Notes: generated by a model from the sequence alone, not told the origin. 34,147 nt of DNA from Streptomyces sp. SID11385 (GCF_010548245.1 NZ_JAAGLR010000688.1:1-34147); one strand, 5' to 3'; shown: positions 7,216 through 17,771, counted from the first letter of the stretch. Translations and numbers: made by a program.

Positions 7216-8199
7216 GTGACCGGAATCAAGACGACCGGCGAGAAGAAGCTCATGTTCTTCTCCGGCCGCGCCCACCCGGAGCTGGCGGAGGAAGTGGCGC
7301 ACCAGCTGGGTGTCGGCATAGTTCCGACCAAGGCCTTCGATTTCGCCAACGGCGAGATCTACGTGCGGTTCCGTGAGTCCGCGCGCGGTGCGGACTGCTT
7401 CGTGATCCAGAGCCACACGGCTCCGATCAACAAGTGGATCATGGAGCAGCTGATCATGGTGGACGCGCTGAAGCGGGCTTCCGCGCGTTCCATCACCGTG
7501 ATCGTGCCGTTCTACGGTTACGCGCGGCAGGACAAGAAGCATCGGGGTCGTGAACCGATCTCGGCGCGTCTGATGGCGGACCTGCTGAAGACGGCGGGGG
7601 CGACGCGGATTCTCACCGTGGATCTGCACACGGACCAGATCCAGGGTTTCTTCGACGGCCCGGTGGACCACCTGTTCGCGCTGCCGATCCTGGCGGACTA
7701 CGTGGGTGCGAAGGTGGACCGTTCGAAGCTGACGATCGTGTCCCCGGACGCGGGCCGGGTGCGGGTCGCGGACCGGTGGTGCGACCGGCTGGGGGCGCCG
7801 CTGGCGATCGTGCACAAGCGGCGTGACAAGGACGTCGCGAACCAGGTGACGGTGCACGAGGTCGTCGGTGACGTGAAGGATCGTGTGTGTGTCCTGGTGG
7901 ACGACATGATCGACACGGGCGGGACGATCTGCGCGGCGGCGGACGCGCTGTACGCGCACGGTGCGGCGGACGTCATCGTGACGGCGACGCACGGGGTGCT
8001 GTCGGGTCCGGCGGCGGACCGGCTGAAGAACTCGAAGGTGAGTGAGTTCGTGCTGACGAACACGCTGCCGACGCCGGGTGAGCTGGAGCTGGACAAGATC
8101 ACGGTGCTGTCGATCGCGCCGACGATCGCGCGTGCGGTGCGTGAGGTGTTCGAGGACGGTTCGGTGACGAGCCTGTTCGAGGAGGAGCCGGTGGGCTGA
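7216..8199 (+). CDS. prs: Ribose-phosphate pyrophosphokinase (PRPP synthetase)
   Basis: 327 aa, full length. It transfers pyrophosphate from ATP to ribose-5-phosphate to give PRPP for nucleotide, His, Trp and NAD synthesis. Class I motifs are clear: FANGEIYVRF, the flexible-loop segment YARQDKKHRGREPISA, DLHTDQIQGFF and the PRPP-binding loop VLVDDMIDTGGTI. The GTG start has GAGGAG about 10 nt upstream. The 141-bp gap from glmU holds no gene, so prs may read through from glmU or use its own promoter; I cannot assign one. It is followed by rplY after 272 bp. Confidence 0.98.
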   Translation: MTGIKTTGEKKLMFFSGRAHPELAEEVAHQLGVGIVPTKAFDFANGEIYVRFRESARGADCFVIQSHTAPINKWIMEQLIMVDALKRASARSITVIVPFYGYARQDKKHRGREPISARLMADLLKTAGATRILTVDLHTDQIQGFFDGPVDHLFALPILADYVGAKVDRSKLTIVSPDAGRVRVADRWCDRLGAPLAIVHKRRDKDVANQVTVHEVVGDVKDRVCVLVDDMIDTGGTICAAADALYAHGAADVIVTATHGVLSGPAADRLKNSKVSEFVLTNTLPTPGELELDKITVLSIAPTIARAVREVFEDGSVTSLFEEEPVG

Positions 8200-8300
8200 G
8201 GCCCCTGGTGGCCGGTGGGCGGAGGCCCCCGGTGCGGTGTGATGGTTGGTGCCGAACGGTGTGCAGGAACGGTTCTGCACGCGCGTGGTGATCGATTTCT

Positions 8301-8373
8301 GGGGCGGCCCCCTGGCCGGGTAGACTCGCGAGAGTTGCTCGGCGAGGGAGGCCGCCCCGGTCCGTTTTCGGAC
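8301..8373 (+). promoter_or_regulatory. Candidate promoter and structured leader of rplY
   Basis: The 272-bp prs-rplY gap contains a TAGACT hexamer (8321-8326) that fits a -10; its -35 is weak. GGGGCGGCC (8301-8309) and its exact reverse complement GGCCGCCCC (8350-8358) bracket this hexamer. A hairpin GTCCG-TTTT-CGGAC follows at 8360-8373. A transcript starting near 8333 would carry a leader of about 140 nt, longer than translation needs. Ribosomal-protein leaders are often autoregulatory; that role here is inference. Confidence 0.4.
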
Positions 8374-8471
8374 GTACGGGTTCCGGCGCTCCGTTATCGA
8401 CGCGCTCTTCGTAGCAGGCCGTTCGTGGCCGGGTGACCGCCCCTGTGAACCGTCTGTTGAGGAGAAGAGCC

Positions 8472-9065
8472 ATGGCCGAGGTCAAGCTCGCCGTAGAGAC
8501 CCGTACCGAGTTCGGCAAGGGTGCGGCCCGCCGCATCCGCCGCGAGAGCAAGGTGCCCGCCGTCGTCTACGGGCACGGCGCCGAGCCCGTCCACGTGACC
8601 GTCCCCGGTCACGAGCTGATGATGGCCCTGAAGACCTCGAACGTGCTGCTCGCCATCGAGCTGAACGGCAAGAACGAGCTGGTCATCCCGAAGGCCGTGC
8701 AGCGCGACCCGCTGAAGGGCTTCCTGGAGCACGTCGACCTCCTCCTCGTGAAGCGCGGCGAGAAGGTCCAGGTCGAGGTCCCCGTGCTCGCCGAGGGCGA
8801 CCTGGCCCCGGGCCAGTTCCTCCTGGAGTACGTCCTCAACTCGCTCCCCGTCGAGGCCGAGGCCACCCACATCCCCGAGCAGCTGACCGTCTCGGTCGCC
8901 GGTCTGGAGGCGGGTGCCTCGATCGAGGCGAAGGACATCAAGCTCCCCAACGGTGTCTCGCTCGCCGTCGAGCCCGACGCGGTCGTCATCCAGGTCCTGG
9001 CCGCGCAGGCCGAGGAGGCCCCGGCCGAGGGTGCCGCCGAGGAGGGCGCGTCCGAGGAGGGCTGA
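8472..9065 (+). CDS. rplY: 50S ribosomal protein bL25 (CTC form)
   Basis: 197 aa. The N-terminal 5S rRNA-binding domain (residues 1-90: [22 protein letters not shown] ... [16 protein letters not shown]) is followed by the C-terminal TL5/CTC beta-domain ([22 protein letters not shown]). The last about 20 residues are Glu/Ala-rich. It belongs to the central protuberance of the large subunit, and CTC proteins are also linked to stress tolerance. The ATG is preceded by GAGGAGAAG. pth follows 106 bp downstream on the same strand, an order common in actinobacteria. Confidence 0.97.
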   Translation: MAEVKLAVETRTEFGKGAARRIRRESKVPAVVYGHGAEPVHVTVPGHELMMALKTSNVLLAIELNGKNELVIPKAVQRDPLKGFLEHVDLLLVKRGEKVQVEVPVLAEGDLAPGQFLLEYVLNSLPVEAEATHIPEQLTVSVAGLEAGASIEAKDIKLPNGVSLAVEPDAVVIQVLAAQAEEAPAEGAAEEGASEEG

Positions 9066-9171
9066 GCCCTCGCGGGGGCCCGCGGGCTCTCACGGATCGT
9101 TGTGGCGGGGTGGTGCGTCCGGTGGGCGTGCCACCCCGCCGTCGTACGTACGAACAGCGGTGGAGGACGCA

Positions 9172-9780
9172 ATGGCAGCGAGCACGGGCGCGGACGAGAA
9201 CGCGCCGTGGCTGGTGGCGGGGCTCGGCAATCCGGGCCCCGAGTACGCGGGCAACCGGCACAACGTGGGGTTCATGGTCGCCGATCTCCTCGCGGCGCGC
9301 GTGGGCGGGCGCTTCAAGCGTGCGGCGCGGGCGCAGGCGCAGGTGGTGGAGGGGCGGCTGGGGGTGCCGGGGGTGTCGAGTACGCGGGTGGTGATCGCGA
9401 AGCCGCTCTCGTACATGAATCTCTCGGGCGGTCCGGTGACGGCGTTGCGCGATTTCTACAAGGTGCCGCTGGAGCGGGTGGTGGCGGTGCACGACGAGCT
9501 GGACATCGACTACGGGGTGCTGCGGCTGAAGCTGGGGGGCGGGGACAACGGGCACAACGGGCTGAAGTCGATGACGAAGGCGATGGGCCCGGCGTACCAC
9601 CGGGTGCGGTTCGGGATCGGGCGTCCGCCGGGGCGGATGCAGGTCGCGGATTTCGTGCTGAAGGACTTCTCGTCGAGCGAGCGCAAGGAGCTGGACTACT
9701 TCGTGGACCGGGCGGCGGACGCGGTGGAGGCGCTGGTGACGCAGGGGCTGGAGCGGGCGCAGGGCTCGTACCACTCCTGA
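9172..9780 (+). CDS. pth: Peptidyl-tRNA hydrolase
   Basis: 202 aa. It cleaves peptidyl-tRNA released from stalled ribosomes and recycles the tRNA. Diagnostic motifs are [19 protein letters not shown] with catalytic His30, [10 protein letters not shown], the HDELD acidic motif and [21 protein letters not shown] follows. ATG 9172 lies 6 nt after GGAGG (9162-9166). An in-frame extension upstream through the rplY 3' region is rejected as shadow coding. A strong hairpin follows the stop. Confidence 0.97.
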   Translation: MAASTGADENAPWLVAGLGNPGPEYAGNRHNVGFMVADLLAARVGGRFKRAARAQAQVVEGRLGVPGVSSTRVVIAKPLSYMNLSGGPVTALRDFYKVPLERVVAVHDELDIDYGVLRLKLGGGDNGHNGLKSMTKAMGPAYHRVRFGIGRPPGRMQVADFVLKDFSSSERKELDYFVDRAADAVEALVTQGLERAQGSYHS

Positions 9781-9807
9781 GGGTCTGTCACGGATGCGGG
9801 TACGGGG

Positions 9808-9843
9808 CCGGCCCCGGCGACGTGGTGTCGCCGGGGCCGGTTT
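9808..9843. terminator. Strong hairpin between convergent pth and ppc
   Basis: A perfect 14-bp stem (9808-9821 with 9827-9840, GC-rich) has a 5-nt loop and is followed by TTT on the plus strand. It sits 28 bp after the pth stop and about 100 bp after the ppc stop on the opposite strand. It may terminate both transcripts. Confidence 0.8.
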
Positions 9844-9938
9844 CCGTGTGCGGGGCGGGGGCGGGCCCGTGTGCGGGGCGGGCCCGTACCCGTGTGCGCG
9901 CTCGTGCCTGATGCGCGCTCGTGCCCGTATGTCCCCGC

Positions 9939-12680
<2,742 letters not shown>

Positions 12681-13104
12681 AGGTGCGGCTCCTTGCAGTG
12701 TGGTGGCTGAAGAGGAGGGAACCCGGGCGGTGGGGCCCGGGCGGGTTTCCGAGCGGACCGCGCTGTCCGACCGTCCCCACAATAGGTGGCGCGGGGGTAG
12801 CACGGGCGTTCGGCCTCTTGCCGGAGCGCTGCGCGCTGCCATACTTACGTCACCGTAGGTTACGTATCCGTAGGAGCGGAGCTGTGCGGGGCCGCGCCGT
12901 GGCGTGGTGCCGTGAGTCTGCCGTCGCTCGGGCGTATCTACGTGTACGGGTCTACGGAACGGGATCTTCCCGGTCGCACGGCTTCCCACACGCACGATCT
13001 CGTCACACGGTTCACGCCGTGGGTAGACGTAGGGACGGACCGTGTGCCGGCTCCCGGCGGACGGCCTTCGGACAGACAATCCTCGACAGACGCAAGGGGC
13101 TCAT
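12681..13104. promoter_or_regulatory. Divergent ppc/desaturase control region
   Basis: A 424-bp gap with no supported gene. On the minus strand TATTGT (12784-12779) is a possible ppc -10 about 100 nt before its GTG, with a poor -35. The palindrome at 12847-12867 is listed separately. Closer to the desaturase start I see no convincing promoter; AAGGGG gives that gene an RBS. Confidence 0.4.
12847..12867. promoter_or_regulatory. 21-bp palindromic operator candidate
   Basis: The sequence has the form TACGT-N-ACC-N3-GGT-N-ACGTA, with symmetric arms around base 12857. CCGTAGG also occurs twice nearby (12854 and 12869), 15 bp apart. The length and symmetry suit a TetR-family dimer, and a tetR gene is in the desaturase operon 1.2 kb away. 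Assignment to that regulator is inference. Confidence 0.6.
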
Positions 13105-14085
13105 ATGACCTCGACCGCATCGCCCGCCGAGGCGGGGACGGAAGAGAAGCCGGGCGCCGCTCCGGTGGCGACGATGGGGGGTGACCGCAAGGGTTCGGTG
13201 GAGCAGTTCGCGCTGCTGGCCTTCATCGTGGTGCCGTTCGCGGCGGTGGTGGCGGCGGTGCCGCTGGCCTGGGGCTGGGGGCTGAGCTGGCTCGATGTGG
13301 GCCTGATGGTCTTCTTCTACTTCCTGGGCTGCCACGGGATCACGATCGGGTTCCACCGGTACTTCACGCACGGTTCGTTCAAGGCGAAGCGGTGGGTGCG
13401 GGTGGCGCTGGCGATCGCGGGGTCCATGGCGGTGGAGGGGCCGGTGGTGCGCTGGGTGGCGGATCACCGCAAGCACCACAAGTTCTCCGACGCGGAGGGC
13501 GATCCGCACTCGCCGTGGCGGTACGGGGAGACGCTGCCGGCCCTGATGAAGGGGCTGTGGTGGGCGCACCTGGGGTGGATGTTCGACGAGGAGCAGACGC
13601 CGCAGCACAAGTACGCGCCCGATCTGGTGAAGGACCCGGCGATCCGCCGGGTGTCGCGGCAGTTCGCGCTGTGGACGCTGGTCTCGCTGCTCACGCCGCC
13701 GCTGGTCGGGGGTCTGGTGACGTGGTCGTGGTGGGGGGCGTTCACGGCCTTCTTCTGGGGCTCGCTCGTGCGGGTCGCGCTGCTGCACCACGTGACGTGG
13801 TCGATCAACTCGATCTGTCACGCGGTGGGCAAGCGGCCGTTCCGTTCGCGGGACCGTTCGGGGAACGTGTGGTGGCTGGCGGTGCTGTCGTGCGGGGAGT
13901 CGTGGCACAACCTGCACCACGCGGACCCGACCTCGGCGCGGCACGGCGTGGAGCGGGGTCAGATCGACTCCTCGGCGCGCATCATCCGCTGGATGGAGCA
14001 GCTGGGCTGGGTGCACGACGTGCGCTGGCCCTCGGCGGAACGCATTCGCTCCCGCCGCAGGGACAAGGCGGCCGAACCGGCATGA
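13105..14085 (+). CDS. Acyl-CoA (delta-9 type) fatty acid desaturase
   Basis: 326 aa membrane di-iron enzyme that inserts a double bond into saturated acyl chains. All three His boxes are present: HRYFTH at 84-89, HRKHH at 121-125 and HNLHH at 268-272, with additional HH at 228-229. Hydrophobic helices precede and separate the boxes. The first 30 residues are polar and variable. ATG 13105 is preceded by AAGGGG. The TetR gene starts 7 bp after the stop, so the pair is an operon and the regulator probably senses acyl-CoA or membrane state. Confidence 0.93.
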   Translation: MTSTASPAEAGTEEKPGAAPVATMGGDRKGSVEQFALLAFIVVPFAAVVAAVPLAWGWGLSWLDVGLMVFFYFLGCHGITIGFHRYFTHGSFKAKRWVRVALAIAGSMAVEGPVVRWVADHRKHHKFSDAEGDPHSPWRYGETLPALMKGLWWAHLGWMFDEEQTPQHKYAPDLVKDPAIRRVSRQFALWTLVSLLTPPLVGGLVTWSWWGAFTAFFWGSLVRVALLHHVTWSINSICHAVGKRPFRSRDRSGNVWWLAVLSCGESWHNLHHADPTSARHGVERGQIDSSARIIRWMEQLGWVHDVRWPSAERIRSRRRDKAAEPA

Positions 14086-14092
14086 TGGGGCC

Positions 14093-14773
14093 GTGGCGAC
14101 GGATGCGGTCTCAGGGGTCTCTGGTGGTTCTTCGGGTACGGAGAAGTCACGGCGCTCGCGCCGTACCCGTATGACGGGTGCGCAACGCAGGGAGCAGTTG
14201 CTCGACATCGGGCGCACGCTCTTCGCGGCGAAGGGCTTCGAGGGGACGTCGGTGGAGGAGATCGCGGCGAAGGCCGGGGTCTCCAAGCCGGTGGTCTACG
14301 AGCACTTCGGTGGCAAGGAGGGGCTGTACGCGGTCGTGGTGGACCGCGAGATGCGGCAGCTCCTGGACATGGTGACGGGTGCCCTGACCGCGGGGCACCC
14401 CAGGGAGCTGCTCGAACAGGCGGCTTTCGCGCTCCTGGACTACATCGAGACGTACACGGACGGTTTCCGCATCCTGGTCCGTGATTCCCCGGTGGCCCAG
14501 TCGACGGGCACGTTCGCGTCGCTGATCAGCGATATCGCGACGCAGGTCGAGGACATCCTGGGCAGCGAGTTCAAGAGCCGCGGTTTCGATCAGAAGCTGG
14601 CGCCGCTGTACGCGCAGGCGCTGGTGGGGATGGTCGCGCTGACGGGCCAGTGGTGGCTGGACGCCCGCAAGCCGAAGAAGGCGGAGGTCGCGGCGCACCT
14701 GGTCAACCTGGCGTGGCACGGGCTGGACGGGCTGGAGCAGAAGCCGAGGCTGATAGGGCATCGGCGGCAGTGA
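14093..14773 (+). CDS. TetR/AcrR family regulator of the desaturase operon
   Basis: 226 aa from GTG 14093, which has GGGG a few bases upstream. The HTH lies at about 36-82 (LLDIGRTLFAAKGF, TSVEEIAAKAGVSKPVVYEHFGGKEGLYAVVV). The C-terminal two-thirds is helical and would form the ligand pocket and dimer interface. The first 27 residues are Ser/Arg-rich; ATG 14171 is a shorter alternative start. Operon position with a desaturase recalls DesT-like lipid regulators, though sequence alone does not prove this. The 12847-12867 palindrome is a candidate operator. Confidence 0.93.
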   Translation: MATDAVSGVSGGSSGTEKSRRSRRTRMTGAQRREQLLDIGRTLFAAKGFEGTSVEEIAAKAGVSKPVVYEHFGGKEGLYAVVVDREMRQLLDMVTGALTAGHPRELLEQAAFALLDYIETYTDGFRILVRDSPVAQSTGTFASLISDIATQVEDILGSEFKSRGFDQKLAPLYAQALVGMVALTGQWWLDARKPKKAEVAAHLVNLAWHGLDGLEQKPRLIGHRRQ

Positions 14774-14795
14774 GTCTCTTCCGGGTGCGGTCGGC

Positions 14796-14876
14796 GGGGG
14801 GGGTGGGGGCCTGGGGCCGGGTGGCTGGGTGCGGGGGTCGGGGCCTTGGGCCAGGTGCCCGGGGGCTGGGGGCGTC
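14796..14876 (+). other. Dense G-tract run (G-quadruplex potential)
   Basis: After the tetR stop the plus strand has G8 (14796-14803), G5 (14805-14809), G4 (14813-14816), G3 (14819-14821) and several more tracts to about 14873, separated by 1-7 bases. This meets the four-tract rule for an intramolecular G-quadruplex in the mRNA 3' region. No T-tailed terminator hairpin was seen here. Confidence 0.6.
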
Positions 14877-14904
14877 AGCTTCGGGGCGTTGATCACTCTT
14901 TGTG

Positions 14905-14934
14905 CTGACGCACGGGCAAAGTGCCCGGTACGGT
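14905..14934 (+). promoter_or_regulatory. Candidate housekeeping promoter of the Uma2 gene
   Basis: CTGACG (14905-14910) and TACGGT (14929-14934) are separated by 18 bp. A start near 14941 would leave a 5' leader of about 32 nt with GGGAGGA as RBS. The -35 lies within the right arm of a CGTCAGC/GCTGACG inverted repeat (14873-14879 and 14904-14910), a possible operator. Confidence 0.5.
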
Positions 14935-14972
14935 GATCCCAGCGCTCCAGACTCGCGTCCATGGGAGGAACG

Positions 14973-15572
14973 ATGACCGCCGAATCCCCGCAGGACGCTG
15001 GTTACCGCTGGCCGGTACCGCCCCCGGGTGGGTGGACCGTGGAGGACCTTTTCACGCTGCCTGATCTCCCGCCGCACACCGAGTTGCTCGACGGGAGCCT
15101 GATCTTCGTGAGTCCGCAGCGAGACCCGCACTCCGTGATGATCGACCTGCTGGTCGCGGGACTGCGCCGAACGGCACCGCCGAAACTACGGGTACGCAGG
15201 GAGATGACCGTCGTCCTGGACGAGGGCAACGGCCCCGTACCGGACGTGATCGTCTTGCACGCCGAGGTCGTGTCCCGGGAGAGGACGCGGTACGAGGCCA
15301 CGGACGTCGTCCTGGCCATCGAGGTGATCTCCCCGGAGTCGCGACGCCGCGACGAGCAGTACAAGCCGCGCAAGTACGCGGCCTCCGGCATCCCGCATTT
15401 CTGGCTGGTCGAGATGCCCACGGACGACACTCACCCCGTGGTGCGTACGTACGAGCTGGACCCGGTGTCGGACACGTACAGCCTGACCGGCATCCACCAC
15501 AAGCGCCTTCAGGTCCCGGCGCCTTTCGACGTCGATCTCGACATCACCTGGGACGCTGTGGACTCCCTGTAA
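14973..15572 (+). CDS. Uma2 family (DUF820) PD-(D/E)XK nuclease-fold protein
   Basis: 199 aa. The family core is clear: TVEDLFTLPDLPPHTELLDGS, the Asp of VPDVIVL, the LAIEVISPES strand and Glu, then RRRDEQYKPRKYAASGIPHFWLVE with the Lys. These are the elements of the PD-(D/E)XK nuclease fold, but the cellular role of Uma2 proteins is not settled; they are very abundant in Streptomyces and cyanobacteria. ATG 14973 follows GGGAGGA by 3-4 nt; an ATG at 14961 is possible but has a poorer RBS. The last 29 bp overlap the convergent VOC gene. Confidence 0.9.
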   Translation: MTAESPQDAGYRWPVPPPGGWTVEDLFTLPDLPPHTELLDGSLIFVSPQRDPHSVMIDLLVAGLRRTAPPKLRVRREMTVVLDEGNGPVPDVIVLHAEVVSRERTRYEATDVVLAIEVISPESRRRDEQYKPRKYAASGIPHFWLVEMPTDDTHPVVRTYELDPVSDTYSLTGIHHKRLQVPAPFDVDLDITWDAVDSL

Positions 15573-15927
15573 GGGGCTCCAGGAACTCCAGCCTGTTGCC
15601 CACCGGGTCCTCGGCGTAGAAGCGGCGGTGGCTCGGGAGGTTGTCGTCCCAGGTGACGGGGATGCCGTGGTCGGTGAGGCGGGCGGCGAAGGCGTCGATG
15701 GCGGTGACGCGGAGGCCGGGGTGGGCCTTGCGGGCGGGGCGGAAGTCCGCCTCGATGCCGAGGTGGAGTTGTACGGGCCCGGTGCCGAACCAGCAGCCGC
15801 CGCGTGCGGCGAGGACGGAGGGCTTGGGGAGTTCGGTGAGACCGAGGGCGTCGACGTAGAAGGCGCGGAGGCGGTCCTCACTGCCGGGCGGGGCCGCCAG
15901 CTGAACGTGGTCGAGGGCCGTGATCAT
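15544..15927 (-). CDS. VOC superfamily (glyoxalase/bleomycin-resistance fold) protein
   Basis: 127 aa. Two beta-alpha-beta-beta-beta modules are visible: LDHVQLAAPPG ... FYVDALGLTEL in the first and LRVTAIDAFAARLTDHGIPVTW ... RRFYAEDPVGNRLEFLEP in the second. Likely metal ligands are the His of LDHVQL, a His in VQLHLGIE and the Glu of LEFLEP. The substrate cannot be deduced. It is the last gene of the ridA-tam-VOC operon, 15 bp after tam with a GGGAG RBS, and its 3' end overlaps the convergent Uma2 gene. Confidence 0.9.
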   Translation of the reverse strand: MITALDHVQLAAPPGSEDRLRAFYVDALGLTELPKPSVLAARGGCWFGTGPVQLHLGIEADFRPARKAHPGLRVTAIDAFAARLTDHGIPVTWDDNLPSHRRFYAEDPVGNRLEFLEPLTGSPQRPR

Positions 15928-15942
15928 GCTCGTACTCCCTGG

Positions 15943-16755
15943 TCAGGCCGCGTGGGCGACGGCGAAGAGGCGGCGGAAGGGGAAGACGGTCCCGTGCGGC
16001 CCCGCCGGGTAGGCGGCGCGGAGGGCGTCGCGGTAGGTGGTGAGGAAGTCGGCGTGGGCCTCGGGGTGGGGGGCGAGGGCGTCGAGGACGGGGCGCAGTC
16101 CGGTGCCCTTGACCCAGTCGAGTACGGGGTCCTCGCCGGTGAGGAGGTGGAGGTACGTGGTCTCCCAGACGTCCGCGGCGAGGCCGAGCGCGGTGAGCCG
16201 GGCGAGGTAGTCGGCGGGTTCGGCGACGGCGTCGCCGTGGCGCAGTACGCCGTCCAGGAGCGGACGGAAGCGGGGCAGGGCGGCGGTCTCGCGCATGAGG
16301 ACGTGGCTCGGCGCGCCGAAGTTGCCGGGGACCTGGAAGGCGAGGGTGCCGCCGGGGTGGAGGGCCTCGGCCCAGGCGGGGAGCAGGTCGAGGTGGCCCG
16401 GGACCCATTGGAGGGCGGCGTTGGAGACGATGAGGTCGTAGCCGCGGTCGGGATGCCAGTCGGTGAGGTCGGCCGCGGCGAAGTCGAGGGTGCCGCCGCC
16501 GTCGAGGGGCCCGGCGTACTCGGCGCGGGCCCGGTCGAGCATGGCGGGCGAGTTGTCGAGTCCGGTGATGCGGGCGGCGGGCCAGCGGGCGGCGAGCAGC
16601 GCGGTGACGTTCCCGGCCCCGCAGCCGAGGTCCACGACGCGGGGCCGCTCGGTGGCCGGGTCGGGTACGCGGGCGAGCAGTTCGGCGAAGGGCCGGGTGC
16701 GGTGGTCGGCGTGGCGCAGGTACTGGGCGGGGTCCCAGGTGGGCGCGAGGGGCAT
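15943..16755 (-). CDS. tam: Trans-aconitate 2-methyltransferase-like SAM methyltransferase
   Basis: 270 aa, the family's usual size. The N-terminus WDPAQYLRHADHRTRPFAELLARV, SAM motif I VVDLGCGAGNVT, GLDNSPAMLDRA, and SNAALQWVPGHLDLLPAWAEALHPGGTLAFQVPGN (split here across several segments of the protein) are characteristic of Tam. The enzyme methylates trans-aconitate, a spontaneous isomer of cis-aconitate that inhibits the TCA cycle. ATG 16755 has GGAG about 8 nt upstream. It lies 23 bp after ridA; both deal with metabolite damage, which gives the operon a repair theme. Specificity within the family is inferred. Confidence 0.88.
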   Translation of the reverse strand: MPLAPTWDPAQYLRHADHRTRPFAELLARVPDPATERPRVVDLGCGAGNVTALLAARWPAARITGLDNSPAMLDRARAEYAGPLDGGGTLDFAAADLTDWHPDRGYDLIVSNAALQWVPGHLDLLPAWAEALHPGGTLAFQVPGNFGAPSHVLMRETAALPRFRPLLDGVLRHGDAVAEPADYLARLTALGLAADVWETTYLHLLTGEDPVLDWVKGTGLRPVLDALAPHPEAHADFLTTYRDALRAAYPAGPHGTVFPFRRLFAVAHAA

Positions 16756-16778
16756 GACGTACTCCTGACGCGGGCCGG

Positions 16779-17174
16779 TCAGAGGGCCGGGACGGCGAGC
16801 GCTTCGATCTCCACGCGGAAGGCGGGGTGCACGAGGGCGGTGACCTGGACGAGGCTGGAGGCGGGCGGGCGCGCGGGGTCCTGGTGCGCGTCGCGGACCG
16901 CGCGCAGGGCGGGGAGGTCGCGGGCGAGATCGGTGAGGAAGAAGGTGTATTTGACGACGTGCGCGAGGTCGGAGCCGGCCGCTTCGAGGGCAGTGGCGAG
17001 GTTCGCGTACACCTGCCGGACCTGCGCCTCCGTATCGTTCTCGCCGACGAGGTTGCCCTCGGCGTCGAGGGGGACCTGACCGGAGACCACGACGAGCGGC
17101 CCCGGTACGGCGACGGCGTGGCTGTAGCCGTTGACGGGCGGGGAGCCCTCGGGGCGTACGTGGTGCTGCGGCAC
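16779..17174 (-). CDS. RidA family (YjgF/UK114) protein
   Basis: 131 aa. The RidA fold is recognised from GYSHAVAVPGPLVVVSGQVPLDAEG, QVRQVYANLATALEAAGSDLAHVVKYTFFLTD and the C-terminal HPAFRVEIEALAVP, whose Arg matches the catalytic/ligand-binding Arg of deaminating RidA members. True RidA hydrolyses reactive enamines/imines; some paralogues lack this. GTG 17174 was chosen over an ATG 13 codons upstream because AGGAGG lies 7 nt before it. It is the first gene of the operon, divergent from marR. Confidence 0.9.
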   Translation of the reverse strand: MPQHHVRPEGSPPVNGYSHAVAVPGPLVVVSGQVPLDAEGNLVGENDTEAQVRQVYANLATALEAAGSDLAHVVKYTFFLTDLARDLPALRAVRDAHQDPARPPASSLVQVTALVHPAFRVEIEALAVPAL

Positions 17175-17208
17175 GGTGGTACCTCCTGGGCGGGGATCGT
17201 GTGCTGTC

Positions 17209-17253
17209 ATCATGAAGCCGAGTTATCTCGACGTCAAGAGACTTCACGTCGAG
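17209..17253 (-). promoter_or_regulatory. ridA-tam-VOC promoter overlapped by MarR-type operator
   Basis: On the minus strand TTGACG (17237-17232) and CATGAT (17214-17209) are 17 bp apart, a good -35/-10 pair for ridA. CTCGACGT (17227-17234) and ACGTCGAG (17246-17253) form a perfect 8-bp inverted repeat, and TCTyGACGTCrAGA (17226-17239) is itself palindromic and covers the -35. Binding by the adjacent MarR protein would block the operon and probably its own gene. Confidence 0.7.
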
Positions 17254-17261
17254 CGACCCTC

Positions 17262-17267
17262 TACACT
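17262..17267 (+). promoter_or_regulatory. marR -10 element, leaderless transcript predicted
   Basis: TACACT ends 6 bp before the marR ATG at 17274, which places the expected transcription start at or within a base of the A of ATG. No Shine-Dalgarno sequence precedes the ATG. The -35 region lies inside the operator repeat. Confidence 0.6.
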
Positions 17268-17273
17268 GGGGGC

Positions 17274-17771
17274 ATGGAGGACGAGGTCGACCGGCTGGTC
17301 GCGGCCTGGCGCCGGGAGCGCCCGGACCTCGACGTGGAGCCGCTGGAGGTGCTCAGCCGCGTCAGCAGGCTGGCGCGTCATCTGGACCGGGCCCGCAGGC
17401 TCGCCTTCGCGGAGCTGCATCTGGAGACGTGGGAGTTCGACGTGCTCACGGCGCTGCGGCGCGCCGGGCAGCCGTACCAGCTCTCGCCGGGCCAGCTGCT
17501 CACGCAGACGCTCGTCACCTCGGGCACGATGACGAACCGCATCGACCGCCTCACGAAGAAGGACCTCGTCGAGCGCCTCCCCGACCCGAGCGACCGCCGC
17601 GGCGTCCTGGTCCGCCTTACCCCTTCGGGCCGCGAAGTCGCCGACGCCGCCCTCGCCGGTCTCCTGGCCCAGGAACGCTCCCTCCTCTCCGAACTGAGCC
17701 GCACCCAGCGCCAGGACCTGGCCGACCTCCTGCGGCAGCTCACGGCACCGTTCGACAACACGCCGAACTGA
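17274..17771 (+). CDS. MarR family regulator
   Basis: 165 aa. The winged HTH is visible: FDVLTALRRAGQPYQLSPGQL, TSGTMTNRIDRLTKKDLVERLPDPSDRRGVLVRLTPSGREV, with the DxRD/R-G wing. N- and C-terminal helices give the dimer interface. The gene is divergent from ridA-tam-VOC and a shared palindromic operator lies between, so it is likely an autoregulated repressor of that operon. The ligand is unknown. The ATG probably coincides with the transcription start. A T-tailed hairpin follows 85 bp after the stop. Confidence 0.93.
   Translation: MEDEVDRLVAAWRRERPDLDVEPLEVLSRVSRLARHLDRARRLAFAELHLETWEFDVLTALRRAGQPYQLSPGQLLTQTLVTSGTMTNRIDRLTKKDLVERLPDPSDRRGVLVRLTPSGREVADAALAGLLAQERSLLSELSRTQRQDLADLLRQLTAPFDNTPN

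Noticed and set aside
5596..8280. 894-codon minus-strand open frame across glmU and prs
   Set aside because: Shadow of two well-identified plus-strand genes; Arg/His-rich composition and no motif.
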